From positions 1-54,409 of the forward strand of contig NZ_LHPC01000008.1 of NCBI RefSeq assembly GCF_001297125.1: DNA of 54,409 nt, written 5' to 3'. Positions within the stretch are counted from its first letter, which is position 1, and the number at the start of each line of letters is the position of its first letter. Shown here one piece after another: positions 46,000 through 54,409 of this stretch. Position numbers and translations under genes: made by a program. Below the pieces are notes generated by a model. The model ran no database searches, was not told the origin of the DNA, and was given only the letters and a program-made list of their open reading frames with translations. This DNA comes from Pseudomonas sp. RIT-PI-q (GTDB taxonomy: Bacteria > Pseudomonadota > Gammaproteobacteria > Pseudomonadales > Pseudomonadaceae).

Positions 46000-48831
46000 T
46001 TAAACAGTAAAGGCGTCTTGCAGCAGTTTTTCCTGCTGCTCAGCGTGCATCGATGCATAACCACAAGCAGGTGCAGCGGAAGCATCACGACCGGCGTACT
46101 CGAGAACGAGCGCTTTGTTGTGATTGCCAACGATGCGACGCATGTGGTGTTGGCTGCAGTACCAGGCACCCTGGTTCATCGGCTCTTCCTGACACCAAAC
46201 GATATGTTTGAGGTTGGTATAAGGAGCCAGGACTTCGTTCAAGTCGTCCTCAGGGAATGGGTACAGCTGCTCGATACGCACGACGGCGATGTCGTCACGA
46301 CCTTCGGCACGGCGTTTTTCCAGCAGGTCGTAGTAGACCTTGCCGCTGCACAGAATAATGCGCTCGACCTTTTTCGGGTCTTGGGCATCGATTTCCGGGA
46401 TAACGGTCTGGAATGAACCTTCAGCCAGATCTTCCAGGGTCGAGATGGCCAGTTTGTGGCGCAGCAGCGACTTAGGCGTCAGGACTACCAATGGTTTGCG
46501 CAGCGGGCGAATCACCTGACGACGCAGCAAGTGGTAGATCTGGGCTGGCGTCGTCGGCAAGCACACCTGAATGTTGTGCTCGGCGCACAGCTGCAGGTAA
46601 CGCTCAAGACGCGCCGAGGAGTGCTCCGGCCCCTGACCTTCATAACCGTGCGGCAACAGCATGGTCAGACCGCACAGACGGCCCCACTTGTGCTCGCCAC
46701 TGGTGATGAACTGGTCGATAACCACCTGGGCACCGTTGGCGAAGTCGCCGAACTGGGCTTCCCAGATCACCAGCGCATCAGGCGTGGTGGTCGAGTAACC
46801 GTATTCGAACGCCAGTACGGCTTCTTCGGACAGGAACGAATCGTACAGGTCGAAACGTGGCTGGCCGTCGTACAGGTGCTGCAGCGGGATGTAGGTGCCC
46901 GCGTCTTTCTGGTTGTGCAAGACAGCATGACGGTGCGAGAACGTACCGCGGCCGATGTCCTGGCCAGTCATGCGAATCGGGTGACCTTCGAACGCCAGGG
47001 TCGCGTACGCCATGGTTTCGGCGTAACCCCAGTTGATCGGCAGCCCGCCGGCTTGCATCTTCTGACGGTCTTCGTAGATCTTGGCAACCTGGCGCTGAAC
47101 CACGAAGCCTTCTGGAATTTCCAGCAGCTTGGCGGACAGTTCCTGCAAGGTCTTCAAGTCGAAGCGAGTGTCGTGACGCGCAGTCCAGGCGTGGCCCAGG
47201 TACGGACGCCAATCCACGAACAACTCTTTGTTCGGCTCTTTGACCAGGCTTTTTACAACATGCAGACCGTTGTCCAGCGCGTTGCGGTATTCATCGATCT
47301 TCGCCTGAACACGCTCTGCGTCCAGCACACCGCCCTGGGTCAGACGATCGGCGTACAGCTCACGTGTCGTGCGCTGCTTGGCGATCTGCTGATACATCAG
47401 AGGCTGGGTGCCGCTAGGCTCGTCGGCCTCGTTGTGGCCGCGACGACGGTAGCAGAACATGTCGATGACCACGTCACGCTTGAACTGCATGCGGTAATCG
47501 ATAGCCAGCTGGGTCACGAACAATACAGCTTCCGGATCATCACCATTCACATGGAGGATCGGCGCCTGGATCATTTTCGCAACGTCGGTCGCGTACTCGG
47601 TGGAGCGCGCGTCCAGCGGGTTGCTGATGGTGAAACCGACCTGGTTGTTGATCACGATGTGCACGGTGCCGCCGGTTTTGAAACCGCGGGTTTGCGACAT
47701 CTGGAAGGTTTCCATCACCACGCCCTGGCCGGCGAATGCCGCGTCACCGTGGATGGAGATCGGCAGAACCTTTTCACCGGTCGGGTCGTTACGACGATCC
47801 TGACGGGCACGCACCGAACCCTCGACCACTGGAGAAACGATTTCCAGGTGGGACGGGTTGAAGGCCATGGCCAGGTGAACTTCACCACCGGTGGTCATGA
47901 CGTTGGACGAGAAGCCCTGGTGATATTTAACGTCACCGGAACCCAGTTCGACCTTCTTCTTGCCTTCGAACTCGTCGAACAACTCGCGCGGGTTCTTGCC
48001 GAAGGTGTTGACCAGTACGTTCAGACGGCCACGGTGGGCCATGCCGATGACGATTTCCTTGGTGCCGTAGGAACCGGAACGCTGGATCAGCTCGTCGAGC
48101 ATCGGAATCAGGCTCTCGCCGCCTTCCAGACCGAAACGCTTGGTGCCCGGGTATTTGGTGCCCAGGTATTTTTCCAGGCCTTCGCCGGCAGTCACGCGCT
48201 CAAGCAGGTGGCTCTTGATGTCGGCAGAGTACGTTGGACGGCCGCGTACGCTTTCCAGACGTTGCTGGAACCACTGGCGCTGCTCGGAATCGGTGATGTG
48301 CGTAAATTCAGCGCCGATGGTGCGGCAATATGTCTGCTGCAACGCTTCGTGAATTTCGCGTAGGCTCGCTTCCTCTTTGCCGATGAACAGGTCTCCGGCA
48401 CGGAAGGTCGTATCAAGATCGGCATTGGTCAAGCCGTAATGATTGATCGACAGGTCTGCAGGTGCAGGACGCTGCCACAGCCCCAGCGGGTCAAGCTGGG
48501 CTGCCTGGTGGCCACGCATACGGTAGGCCTGAATCAATCGCAGCACTTCAACTTGCTTCTTCTCGTGCTCACTGCTCACGCTGCCGGCGGAAACCGGTTG
48601 GGCGCGGCGCTGGTTCTTTGCCAGCAAGACGAAATGATCGCGAATTGTGGAGTGCGAAACATCGGTGGCAGTGTTGCCGTCAGCAGGCAACTTCTGGAAG
48701 TAGGTGCGCCACTCTTCTGGCACAGCGTTAGGGTCGTGCAGGTAGAGCTCGTAGAGCTCTTCCACATAGGCAGCGTTACTACCGGATAGGTAGGCGCTGT
48801 TCCACATGCGCTGCATCACGCTTTCTTGCAT
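46000..48831 (-). CDS. sucA: Oxoglutarate dehydrogenase E1
   Basis: Thiamine diphosphate-dependent decarboxylase of 943 residues. The N-terminal helix YVEELYELYLHDPNAVPEEWR is the E2-binding part. The ThDP site includes IGMAHRGRLNVLVNTFGK, and the segment HVNGDDPEAVLFVTQLAIDYR supplies the metal-binding GDD motif. It decarboxylates 2-oxoglutarate and hands the succinyl group to SucB. GAGGGTG precedes the ATG. The region upstream (48832-49093) holds terminator-like hairpins, so sucA may have its own promoter. Confidence 0.97.
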   Translation of the reverse strand: MQESVMQRMWNSAYLSGSNAAYVEELYELYLHDPNAVPEEWRTYFQKLPADGNTATDVSHSTIRDHFVLLAKNQRRAQPVSAGSVSSEHEKKQVEVLRLIQAYRMRGHQAAQLDPLGLWQRPAPADLSINHYGLTNADLDTTFRAGDLFIGKEEASLREIHEALQQTYCRTIGAEFTHITDSEQRQWFQQRLESVRGRPTYSADIKSHLLERVTAGEGLEKYLGTKYPGTKRFGLEGGESLIPMLDELIQRSGSYGTKEIVIGMAHRGRLNVLVNTFGKNPRELFDEFEGKKKVELGSGDVKYHQGFSSNVMTTGGEVHLAMAFNPSHLEIVSPVVEGSVRARQDRRNDPTGEKVLPISIHGDAAFAGQGVVMETFQMSQTRGFKTGGTVHIVINNQVGFTISNPLDARSTEYATDVAKMIQAPILHVNGDDPEAVLFVTQLAIDYRMQFKRDVVIDMFCYRRRGHNEADEPSGTQPLMYQQIAKQRTTRELYADRLTQGGVLDAERVQAKIDEYRNALDNGLHVVKSLVKEPNKELFVDWRPYLGHAWTARHDTRFDLKTLQELSAKLLEIPEGFVVQRQVAKIYEDRQKMQAGGLPINWGYAETMAYATLAFEGHPIRMTGQDIGRGTFSHRHAVLHNQKDAGTYIPLQHLYDGQPRFDLYDSFLSEEAVLAFEYGYSTTTPDALVIWEAQFGDFANGAQVVIDQFITSGEHKWGRLCGLTMLLPHGYEGQGPEHSSARLERYLQLCAEHNIQVCLPTTPAQIYHLLRRQVIRPLRKPLVVLTPKSLLRHKLAISTLEDLAEGSFQTVIPEIDAQDPKKVERIILCSGKVYYDLLEKRRAEGRDDIAVVRIEQLYPFPEDDLNEVLAPYTNLKHIVWCQEEPMNQGAWYCSQHHMRRIVGNHNKALVLEYAGRDASAAPACGYASMHAEQQEKLLQDAFTV

Positions 48832-48980
48832 GCTTGGTCACCCTCGGTTAGGGGAACACCACCGGCGTCGACACCGAGCAAACTTGCAGAAGTCCGAATG
48901 CAGCGACCAAAACAAGCCACTTAGGATCACGCTGATAGTCCGGGTACCAGCCCGGATGCCCCTGCTTGTCTCATTTCTTC

Positions 48981-49053
48981 AAAATAAGAGCCGCAGCCTT
49001 ATAAGCTGCTGCTCAGGTTAAAACTACGGCGCCGGTTGAAGCCTGCGCCGTAG
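48981..49053 (-). terminator. Two terminator-like hairpins between sdhB and sucA
   Basis: On the minus strand, CTACGGCGC pairs with GCGCCGTAG (49024-49053) and is followed by TTTTAACC, a short U-tract. A second imperfect stem, GAGCAGCAGC with GCTGCGGCTC, and TTATTTT lies at 48981-49014. Partial readthrough into sucA is plausible. Confidence 0.7.
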
Positions 49054-49093
49054 CATCTACGGGTACAGCGGTCCTACATTTACAGCAGCTGAA

Positions 49094-49798
49094 TCACACG
49101 CCGCTTTGCAGCAGCATGTTACGTACGTGACCGATGGCCTTAGTCGGGTTCAGGCCTTTCGGACAGACGTTGACGCAGTTCATGATCCCGCGGCAGCGGA
49201 ATACGCTGAACGGGTCATCCAGCGAAGCCAGACGCTCGGCAGTCTTGGTGTCGCGGCTGTCTGCCAGGAAGCGATACGCTTGCAGCAGAGCAGCTGGACC
49301 CAGGAACTTGTCCGGGTTCCACCAGAAGGACGGGCAAGAGGTCGAGCAGCAAGCGCACAGGATGCACTCGTACAGACCGTCGAGCTTTTCACGCTCTTCA
49401 GGGGTCTGCAGACGTTCGATGGCCGGAGCCGGCGTGTCGTTCTGCAGGTATGGCTTAACCTTCTCGTATTGCTTGTAGAAGATGCTCATATCGACGACCA
49501 GGTCACGGATTACCGGCAAACCTGGCAGCGGACGAACGATCAGCTTGTTACCTTTTACGACAGCGGACAGCGGCGTGACGCACGCCAGGCCGTTTTTGCC
49601 GTTGATGTTCATGCCGTCGGAACCGCAAACACCTTCACGGCAAGAGCGACGATAGGAGAAACCTTCGTCCTGCTCTTTGATCAGGGCCAGCACGTCCAGC
49701 ACCATCAGGTCTTTACCACCGGTATCGACCGTAAATTCCTGCATGAACGGCGCAGCGTCCTGATCAGGGTTGTAGCGATAAACACTGACTTGCAACAT
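49094..49798 (-). CDS. sdhB: Succinate dehydrogenase iron-sulfur subunit
   Basis: Subunit of 234 residues with three Fe-S clusters. The 2Fe-2S Cys are in RRSCREGVCGSDGMNINGKNGLAC. The other clusters use CILCACCSTSCPSFWW and FRCRGIMNCVNVCPKGLNP. The start at 49798 (MLQVSVYRYNPD) fits the known protein; a GTG at 49807 is the longer frame end. AAGGG lies upstream. Electrons pass from SdhA to the SdhCD quinone site. Confidence 0.97.
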   Translation of the reverse strand: MLQVSVYRYNPDQDAAPFMQEFTVDTGGKDLMVLDVLALIKEQDEGFSYRRSCREGVCGSDGMNINGKNGLACVTPLSAVVKGNKLIVRPLPGLPVIRDLVVDMSIFYKQYEKVKPYLQNDTPAPAIERLQTPEEREKLDGLYECILCACCSTSCPSFWWNPDKFLGPAALLQAYRFLADSRDTKTAERLASLDDPFSVFRCRGIMNCVNVCPKGLNPTKAIGHVRNMLLQSGV

Positions 49799-49809
49799 GG
49801 CGGCCACCC

Positions 49810-51585
49810 TTAATAAGTCCGAATCTTAGGTTCAAAAGTCGGAACAGTCTTCGGCGAGAAGTTCACAGCACGCTTGGTCACGCGCTTGTCACCCGGGAAG
49901 TACAGGGTGTGGCACAGCCAGTTTTCGTCGTCGCGGTCTTCGTAGTCTTCACGGGCGTGAGCGCCGCGGGACTCTTTGCGGATCTCTGCGGCGATGGCGG
50001 TCGCTTCGGCCACTTCCAGCAGGTTCTGCAGTTCCAGCGCTTCGATTCGAGCCGTGTTGAACGCCTGGCTCTTGTCGTTGATCTTGACGTTGGCGATACG
50101 GCCACGCAGATCAGCCAGCTGGGCAATACCCTTCTGCATGTATTCGCCGGTACGGAATACACCGAAGTAGTTCTGCATGCAGTTTTGCAGTTCTTTACGC
50201 AGGGTAGCGACGTCTTCGCCTTCGGTACGCGAGTTCAGGCCATCGAGACGTGCCAGGGCAGCGTCGATGTCGGACTGGCGAGGACGGGCGTAATCAACGC
50301 CTTCTTTCAAGGTCTGTTCCAGGAACAGGCCGGCGGCGCGACCGAATACCACGAGGTCGAGCAGCGAGTTGCCGCCCAGACGGTTGGCACCGTGAACCGA
50401 TACGCAAGCCACTTCGCCTACAGCGAACAGGCCTGGGATGATCTGGTCAACACCGTCAGCATCCTGGGTGATTGCCTGGCCATGAATGTTGGTGGCAACG
50501 CCGCCCATCATATAGTGGCAGGTTGGAACGACCGGAATCGGCGCCACGGCTGGATCGACGTGAGCGAAGGTCTTGGACAGTTCCATGATGCCTGGCAGAC
50601 GGCTGTGCAGAACTTCTTCACCGAGGTGATCGAGTTTCAGCATTACGTGGTCGCCATCCGGACCGCAACCGTTGCCGGCGATGATTTCTTTAACCATGGA
50701 GCGCGCAACAACGTCACGACCCGCCAGGTCTTTGGCGTTCGGAGCATAACGCTCCATGAAACGCTCGCCGTGCTTGTTGATCAGGTAACCGCCTTCACCG
50801 CGGCAACCTTCTGTAACCAGTACACCGGCGCCGGCGATGCCGGTCGGGTGGAACTGCCACATTTCGATGTCTTGTACCGGCACGCCAGCACGCAGAGCCA
50901 TGCCGACGCCGTCACCGGTGTTGATCAGGGCATTGGTGGTGGACGAGTAGATACGACCTGCACCGCCGGTCGCCAATACGGTGGCGTTCGCGCGGACGTA
51001 GGAAGTTTCGCCAGTCTCGATGCAGATCACGATCATGCCGACAAAGGCACCATCTTCGTTCTTCACCAGGTCGACGCCGTAGTATTCGTTGAGGAATACG
51101 GTGCCGGCCTTGAGGTTGGCCTGGTACAGGGTGTGCAGCAAGGCGTGACCGGTACGGTCGGCAGCGGCGCACGTACGTGCAGCCTGGCCACCTTTACCGA
51201 AGTCTTTCGACTGACCGCCGAACGGACGCTGATAGATGCGGCCCTGCTCGGTACGGGAGAACGGCAAGCCCATGTGCTCGAGCTCGAAAACCGCTTCCGG
51301 GCCTACGGAACACATGTATTCGATAGCGTCCTGGTCACCGATATAGTCGGAACCCTTGACGGTATCGTACATGTGCCAGCGCCAGTCATCGTTCGGATCT
51401 GCCGAGGCGATGGCGCAAGTGATGCCACCCTGGGCGGATACAGTGTGCGAACGAGTCGGGAAAACCTTGGTGACTACGGCAGTCTTGTGACCACCTTGTG
51501 CCAGCTGCAGAGCAGCGCGCATGCCAGCACCGCCGCCGCCAATGATGATGGCGTCGAACGAAAGCGTATTAACTGTAGTAGACAT
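49810..51585 (-). CDS. sdhA: Succinate dehydrogenase flavoprotein subunit
   Basis: Flavoprotein of 591 residues. The FAD site starts [20 protein letters not shown], and the covalent FAD His is in [12 protein letters not shown]. The active-site Arg/His motifs [21 protein letters not shown] and [11 protein letters not shown] are visible. It starts 3 bases before the sdhD stop codon's far end (short 3-base gap), within the sdhCDAB operon. Confidence 0.97.
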   Translation of the reverse strand: MSTTVNTLSFDAIIIGGGGAGMRAALQLAQGGHKTAVVTKVFPTRSHTVSAQGGITCAIASADPNDDWRWHMYDTVKGSDYIGDQDAIEYMCSVGPEAVFELEHMGLPFSRTEQGRIYQRPFGGQSKDFGKGGQAARTCAAADRTGHALLHTLYQANLKAGTVFLNEYYGVDLVKNEDGAFVGMIVICIETGETSYVRANATVLATGGAGRIYSSTTNALINTGDGVGMALRAGVPVQDIEMWQFHPTGIAGAGVLVTEGCRGEGGYLINKHGERFMERYAPNAKDLAGRDVVARSMVKEIIAGNGCGPDGDHVMLKLDHLGEEVLHSRLPGIMELSKTFAHVDPAVAPIPVVPTCHYMMGGVATNIHGQAITQDADGVDQIIPGLFAVGEVACVSVHGANRLGGNSLLDLVVFGRAAGLFLEQTLKEGVDYARPRQSDIDAALARLDGLNSRTEGEDVATLRKELQNCMQNYFGVFRTGEYMQKGIAQLADLRGRIANVKINDKSQAFNTARIEALELQNLLEVAEATAIAAEIRKESRGAHAREDYEDRDDENWLCHTLYFPGDKRVTKRAVNFSPKTVPTFEPKIRTY

Positions 51586-51588
51586 GAA

Positions 51589-51957
51589 TCAGATACCCCA
51601 AAGAATCTGCACACCCCAGACGAAGTACGCGAACATCGCGACGCCGCATACTGCCTGGAAGAGGAAACGTATTGCAGTCGCCGACTTGCCGAACGCCATT
51701 GGCGTCAGGTAGTCGGTCGCGATGGTCCACATGCCGACCCAGGCGTGAGCGCCGAGGGCAACGAGGGCCAGGAGACTGAAAATACGCATCCAGTTGCTTG
51801 CGAACAGTTCATGCCATTGGGCGTAGCCGAGGCCTGGATGGGCAACGACGTATCCGATCAGGAAAATGAAGTAAGCCGCGAGAACGACCGCAGACACACG
51901 TTGTGCCATCCAGTCATAGAGGCCCGAACGCGACAGGTTCGTGACGTTAGTTACCAT
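51589..51957 (-). CDS. sdhD: Succinate dehydrogenase membrane anchor SdhD
   Basis: Inner-membrane subunit of 122 residues with three helices. GLYDWMAQRVSAVVLAAYFIFLIGYVV contains helix I, and HAWVGMWTIATDYLTP carries a haem-ligand-region His and the quinone-site Asp-Tyr. The ATG at 51957 is chosen because AGGAG is 7 bases upstream; TTG 51963 is the open-frame end. It overlaps sdhC by 7 bases. Confidence 0.94.
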   Translation of the reverse strand: MVTNVTNLSRSGLYDWMAQRVSAVVLAAYFIFLIGYVVAHPGLGYAQWHELFASNWMRIFSLLALVALGAHAWVGMWTIATDYLTPMAFGKSATAIRFLFQAVCGVAMFAYFVWGVQILWGI

Positions 51958-52325
51958 ATCCAAACTCCTGCCAGAACGATTACCACCACGGAAACGGCGA
52001 TAACGATTTTCGAGCCCAGTTTGCCGCCTTCAAGCGTCTCACCGATGCCCATGTCCATGATCAAATGGCGCACACCGGCTACCAGGTGATACAGCAAGGC
52101 GGACAGGATTCCCCAAATCACTAGCTTGGCTAGCGGACTGGTCAGACACGCTTTCACCTGACCGAAGCCTTCTTCCGAGTCGAGCGACTTGTCCAATGCA
52201 TAAAGCATGATGGCCAGGCTGACAAAGAGGATGACACCGGAGATTCGGTGAAGAATGGACGTGTAAGCAGTGACTGGGAGTTTGATGGTCCTTAGGTCTA
52301 GGTTTACAGGTCGTTGGCTATTCAC
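51951..52325 (-). CDS. sdhC: Succinate dehydrogenase cytochrome b556 subunit, unusual start
   Basis: Inner-membrane subunit of 124 residues with three helices; the haem His is in LLYHLVAGVRHLIMDMG and SILHRISGVILF begins helix I. The in-frame start is GTG 52325, with no good ribosome site near it. A Shine-Dalgarno-like AGGGG (52348-52352) is placed 9 bases before a different GTG at 52338, which opens only GTG AAA AAA AGC CGT GAA TAG. With one A fewer in the 7-A run, that GTG would be in frame and give MKKAVNSQRPVNLD, similar in length to relatives. See the separate finding. Confidence 0.9.
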   Translation of the reverse strand: MNSQRPVNLDLRTIKLPVTAYTSILHRISGVILFVSLAIMLYALDKSLDSEEGFGQVKACLTSPLAKLVIWGILSALLYHLVAGVRHLIMDMGIGETLEGGKLGSKIVIAVSVVVIVLAGVWIW

Positions 52326-52459
52326 GGCTTTTTTTCACACTGAAGAGCCCCTAACAATCAGGGCAAAGTTGTTGGGGAGTGCACTGGTCAGGTACCCACC
52401 ACCCAGGGAGTGCGACCCCCAATAAAGCAGGCCCAAAAGCCCCTGGCGGTCGGAGGCCG

Positions 52460-52488
52460 AGTATAGACAGTTAGGCTACTAATGACAA
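52460..52488 (-). promoter_or_regulatory. Sigma70-type promoter of sdhCDAB
   Basis: On the minus strand, TTGTCA and TATACT are 17 bases apart. Transcription would begin near 52453, about 125 bases before the sdhC start. Confidence 0.75.
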
Positions 52489-52602
52489 CGCGTTCACCTT
52501 CCCCTAATAGCGCATTGCACAAGTTGCATAAAAGGCGTAAATGGCAGTCAATTTCGAGGAAAAAGTCCGGTTAAAGCCTTCTGGAGCAAGACTTTAGGCA
52601 AA

Positions 52603-52630
52603 TTGACATTCGAATTTATCTCACTATAGT
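52603..52630 (+). promoter_or_regulatory. Sigma70-type promoter of gltA
   Basis: TTGACA (52603-52608) and TATAGT (52625-52630) are separated by 16 bases, a near-consensus promoter about 50 bases upstream of the gltA ribosome site. With the sdh promoter it makes up the 363-base divergent region. Confidence 0.8.
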
Positions 52631-52688
52631 GGTGCGGGCCCTGCGTGGGGGGTCTGTCTGATGATTTCAAGCATAAATAGGAGGCCAC

Positions 52689-53978
52689 ATGGCTGACAAA
52701 AAAGCGCAGTTGATCATCGAGGGCGCAGCCCCCGTCGAGCTGCCCATTTTAACCGGCACCGTTGGTCCCGATGTTATCGATGTTCGGGGCTTGACGGCCA
52801 CGGGCCGTTTCACCTTTGACCCTGGTTTCATGTCGACCGCTTCCTGCGAGTCGAAGATCACCTATATCGACGGCGACAACGGCATTCTGCTGCACCGCGG
52901 CTACCCGATCGAACAGCTGGCTGAAAAGTCGGACTACCTGGAAACCTGCTATCTGCTGCTCAACGGCGAATTGCCGACCGCAGAACAGAAGGCCCAGTTC
53001 GTCAGCACCGTGAAGAACCACACCATGGTTCACGAGCAGTTGAAGACGTTCTTCAACGGCTTCCGTCGCGACGCCCACCCGATGGCCGTCATGTGCGGTG
53101 TAGTGGGCGCCCTCTCGGCCTTCTACCACGACTCCCTGGACATCAATAACCCGCAGCATCGCGAAATTTCCGCGATCCGTCTGGTTGCCAAGATGCCGAC
53201 CCTGGCAGCGATGGTTTACAAATACTCCATGGGCCAGCCCATGATGTACCCGCGCAACGACCTGACGTACGCGGAAAACTTCCTGCACATGATGTTCAAC
53301 ACCCCGTGCGAGATCAAACCGATCAGCCCGGTCCTCGCCAACGCCATGGACAAGATCTTCATCCTCCATGCCGACCACGAGCAGAACGCATCGACGTCCA
53401 CCGTACGCCTGGCCGGTTCTTCGGGTGCCAACCCGTTCGCCTGTATCGCCGCCGGCATCGCTGCACTGTGGGGCCCTGCCCACGGCGGCGCGAACGAAGC
53501 TGTTCTGACCATGCTCGATGAAATTGGCGATGTTTCGAACATCGACAAGTACATCGCCAAGGCCAAGGACAAGAACGATCCGTTCAAACTGATGGGCTTC
53601 GGTCACCGGGTTTACAAAAACCGCGACCCACGCGCAACCGTCATGAAGCAGACCTGCGACGAAGTGCTGAAAGAACTGGGCATCACCAACGATCCGCAAC
53701 TCGAACTGGCCATGCGCCTGGAAGAGATCGCCCTGACCGACCCGTACTTCATCGAACGCTCGCTGTACCCGAACGTCGACTTCTACTCGGGGATCATCCT
53801 CAAGGCGATCGGCATTCCAACCAGCATGTTCACCGTGATCTTCGCCTTGGCGCGGACCGTTGGCTGGATCTCCCACTGGAAAGAAATGCTCTCCAGCCCG
53901 TACAAAATCGGCCGCCCGCGCCAGTTGTACACCGGCTACGAGTCGCGTGACATCACCAAGCTGGAAGACCGCAAATAA
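52689..53978 (+). CDS. gltA: Citrate synthase
   Basis: Type II (hexameric, NADH-sensitive) citrate synthase of 429 residues. The His ligands lie in [44 protein letters not shown], with [14 protein letters not shown] and the catalytic Asp near [19 protein letters not shown] is 4 bases upstream of the ATG. It is divergent from sdhCDAB and ends with a terminator. The reaction condenses oxaloacetate and acetyl-CoA. Confidence 0.97.
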   Translation: MADKKAQLIIEGAAPVELPILTGTVGPDVIDVRGLTATGRFTFDPGFMSTASCESKITYIDGDNGILLHRGYPIEQLAEKSDYLETCYLLLNGELPTAEQKAQFVSTVKNHTMVHEQLKTFFNGFRRDAHPMAVMCGVVGALSAFYHDSLDINNPQHREISAIRLVAKMPTLAAMVYKYSMGQPMMYPRNDLTYAENFLHMMFNTPCEIKPISPVLANAMDKIFILHADHEQNASTSTVRLAGSSGANPFACIAAGIAALWGPAHGGANEAVLTMLDEIGDVSNIDKYIAKAKDKNDPFKLMGFGHRVYKNRDPRATVMKQTCDEVLKELGITNDPQLELAMRLEEIALTDPYFIERSLYPNVDFYSGIILKAIGIPTSMFTVIFALARTVGWISHWKEMLSSPYKIGRPRQLYTGYESRDITKLEDRK

Positions 53979-54013
53979 GACCTGTCTTGCGATAAAATCT
54001 TAAGTTGTACCGG

Positions 54014-54047
54014 GAACGGCCTCTATTTAGATAGGGGCCGTTTTTGT
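54014..54047 (+). terminator. Intrinsic terminator of gltA
   Basis: AACGGCCTCTAT pairs with ATAGGGGCCGTT around a 4-base loop and is followed by TTTTTGTTTG. Confidence 0.9.
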
Positions 54048-54094
54048 TTGTGCCTGAGATTGAGTACGCGACGGCCTGCGGGCCGATCGGGCTC

Positions 54095-54300
54095 TTTCAT
54101 TGTGTACATATCCGTTTTAGCGGTCGCGGCCGCTGGCGGTTTCGCTCTCACAGCGACTCCCTTTTGCAGACGCCCAAAAGGAAGCAAAACGCTTTGCCCC
54201 TCCATTCGGTGCCTCGCTTAGGCTCGGCATGCCGTAACGAAGGCATTGCTCCGGGGGCCCGCCGCCATCGGCCATCCATGGCCCAGAGTGTGCAAAAACG
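54095..54300. repeat. Dispersed Pseudomonas intergenic repeat-like sequence
   Basis: The stretch with GCTGGCGGTTTCGCTCTCAC, CGCCCAAAAGGAAGCAAAAC, CCTCGCTTAGGCTCGG and CATTGCTCCGGGGGCCCGCC resembles, from memory, a GC-rich unit found many times in Pseudomonas genomes near mobile elements. The reading frames through it (54044-54322 and the minus strand) look non-coding. The identification is by recollection, not alignment. Confidence 0.45.
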
Positions 54301-54351
54301 TGGAAACAAACCCTTGCTATGATTTCCCAGAATTTATCGCAAGGGTCGCCC

Positions 54352-54409
54352 ATGAAACGCTTCATCCAAGGTGAACATCGAGGTCAAAGCACCTTGCTCC
54401 CCGAGAGCC
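54352..54409 (+). CDS. IS1182-like transposase, first 19 codons (cut by window end)
   Basis: ATG AAA CGC TTC opens MKRFIQGEHRGQSTLLPES, the N-terminus typical of IS1182-family DDE transposases. Only the start is in the window. A short inverted pair, CCCTTGC and GCAAGGG (about 54311-54345), precedes it and could be part of the promoter or element end. The rest of the element lies to the right. Confidence 0.7.
   Translation, partial: MKRFIQGEHRGQSTLLPES

Noticed and set aside
46456..48363. 635-codon plus-strand frame opposite sucA
   Set aside because: It is antisense to a fully recognised gene, with no ribosome site or domain.
49909..52089. Long plus-strand open frame (726 codons) opposite sdhA and sdhD
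   Set aside because: It lies antisense to genes with unmistakable family motifs, and its composition is the complement of their codon pattern. High GC lengthens such antisense frames.
52318..52338. Calling GTG 52338 the true sdhC start
   Set aside because: It hits TAG after six codons in the given sequence. It is kept only as a hypothesis in the finding.

Overview
The window reads as the chromosome of a fluorescent-type Pseudomonas (P. fluorescens group). The evidence is high GC, the protein families and gene order (mxtR, rmuC, a fadL/gpx/MFS/marR block next to the cob genes, gltA-sdhCDAB-sucAB-lpd-sucCD), and many REP-type palindromes built on cores such as GCGGGCTTGCCCGC or GGAGCGAGGCTTGCC. 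The species cannot be fixed from the sequence alone. Almost everything is core-genome; no phage, plasmid, CRISPR array or defence island was seen.

Layout. 1-300: possible insertion-sequence end followed by a tandemly duplicated REP unit. 444-5847: transporter-fused hybrid sensor kinase (mxtR type), rmuC and a Sel1-repeat protein. 5848-6960: the longest gene-free stretch, with DnaA-box-like sites and a long near-perfect inverted repeat. 6961-11864: two uncharacterised Pseudomonas proteins, a FadL-type outer-membrane protein, and a minus-strand block of MarR regulator, MFS transporter, an unlisted 40-residue membrane peptide and a periplasmic glutathione peroxidase. 11990-21285: a ten-gene cobalamin operon (cobO-cobB-bluB-cbiB-cobD-cobQ-cobU-cobT-cobC-cobS, all minus) behind a sigma70-like promoter and a cobalamin riboswitch. 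21414-28846: uncharacterised protein, PQQ-type sugar dehydrogenase lipoprotein, O-methyltransferase, two NlpC/P60 lipoproteins, hda, an AI-2E-family membrane protein and a DUF2066 protein. 29229-31659: purM-purN and a DUF3108 protein. 32000-40520: OsmC, pirin, dienelactone hydrolase, htpG, two overlapping PaaI thioesterases, a small alanine-rich lipoprotein, MAPEG and DUF599 membrane proteins, brnQ. 40957-53978: the TCA-cycle block, with sdhCDAB, sucAB, lpd and sucCD on the minus strand and gltA divergent. 54050-54409: a dispersed-repeat-like stretch and the first 19 codons of a transposase cut by the window end.

How the parts work together. The cob genes carry out the late steps of adenosylcobalamin synthesis: a,c-amidation, adenosylation, peripheral amidation, aminopropanol attachment, dimethylbenzimidazole synthesis and activation, and nucleotide loop assembly. 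They are knitted together by 4-base ATGA/GTGA overlaps. One junction, cobT/cobC at 13301, looks broken by a single base that would remove both the cobT stop and the cobC start. REP units are placed at gene ends and in two cob genes have become part of the gene: the last codons of cobB and the stop codon of cobS. The gltA/sdh/suc block supplies six consecutive TCA-cycle functions from one divergent promoter region; the start of sdhC there is unusual (a 7-A run and a 6-codon mini-ORF).

No convincing wholly new multigene system was found. The most interesting observations are the cobT/cobC junction, the coupled 40-residue membrane peptide, the paired 18-bp and 16-bp operators of the MarR regulator, the REP-derived gene ends, and the sdhC start.
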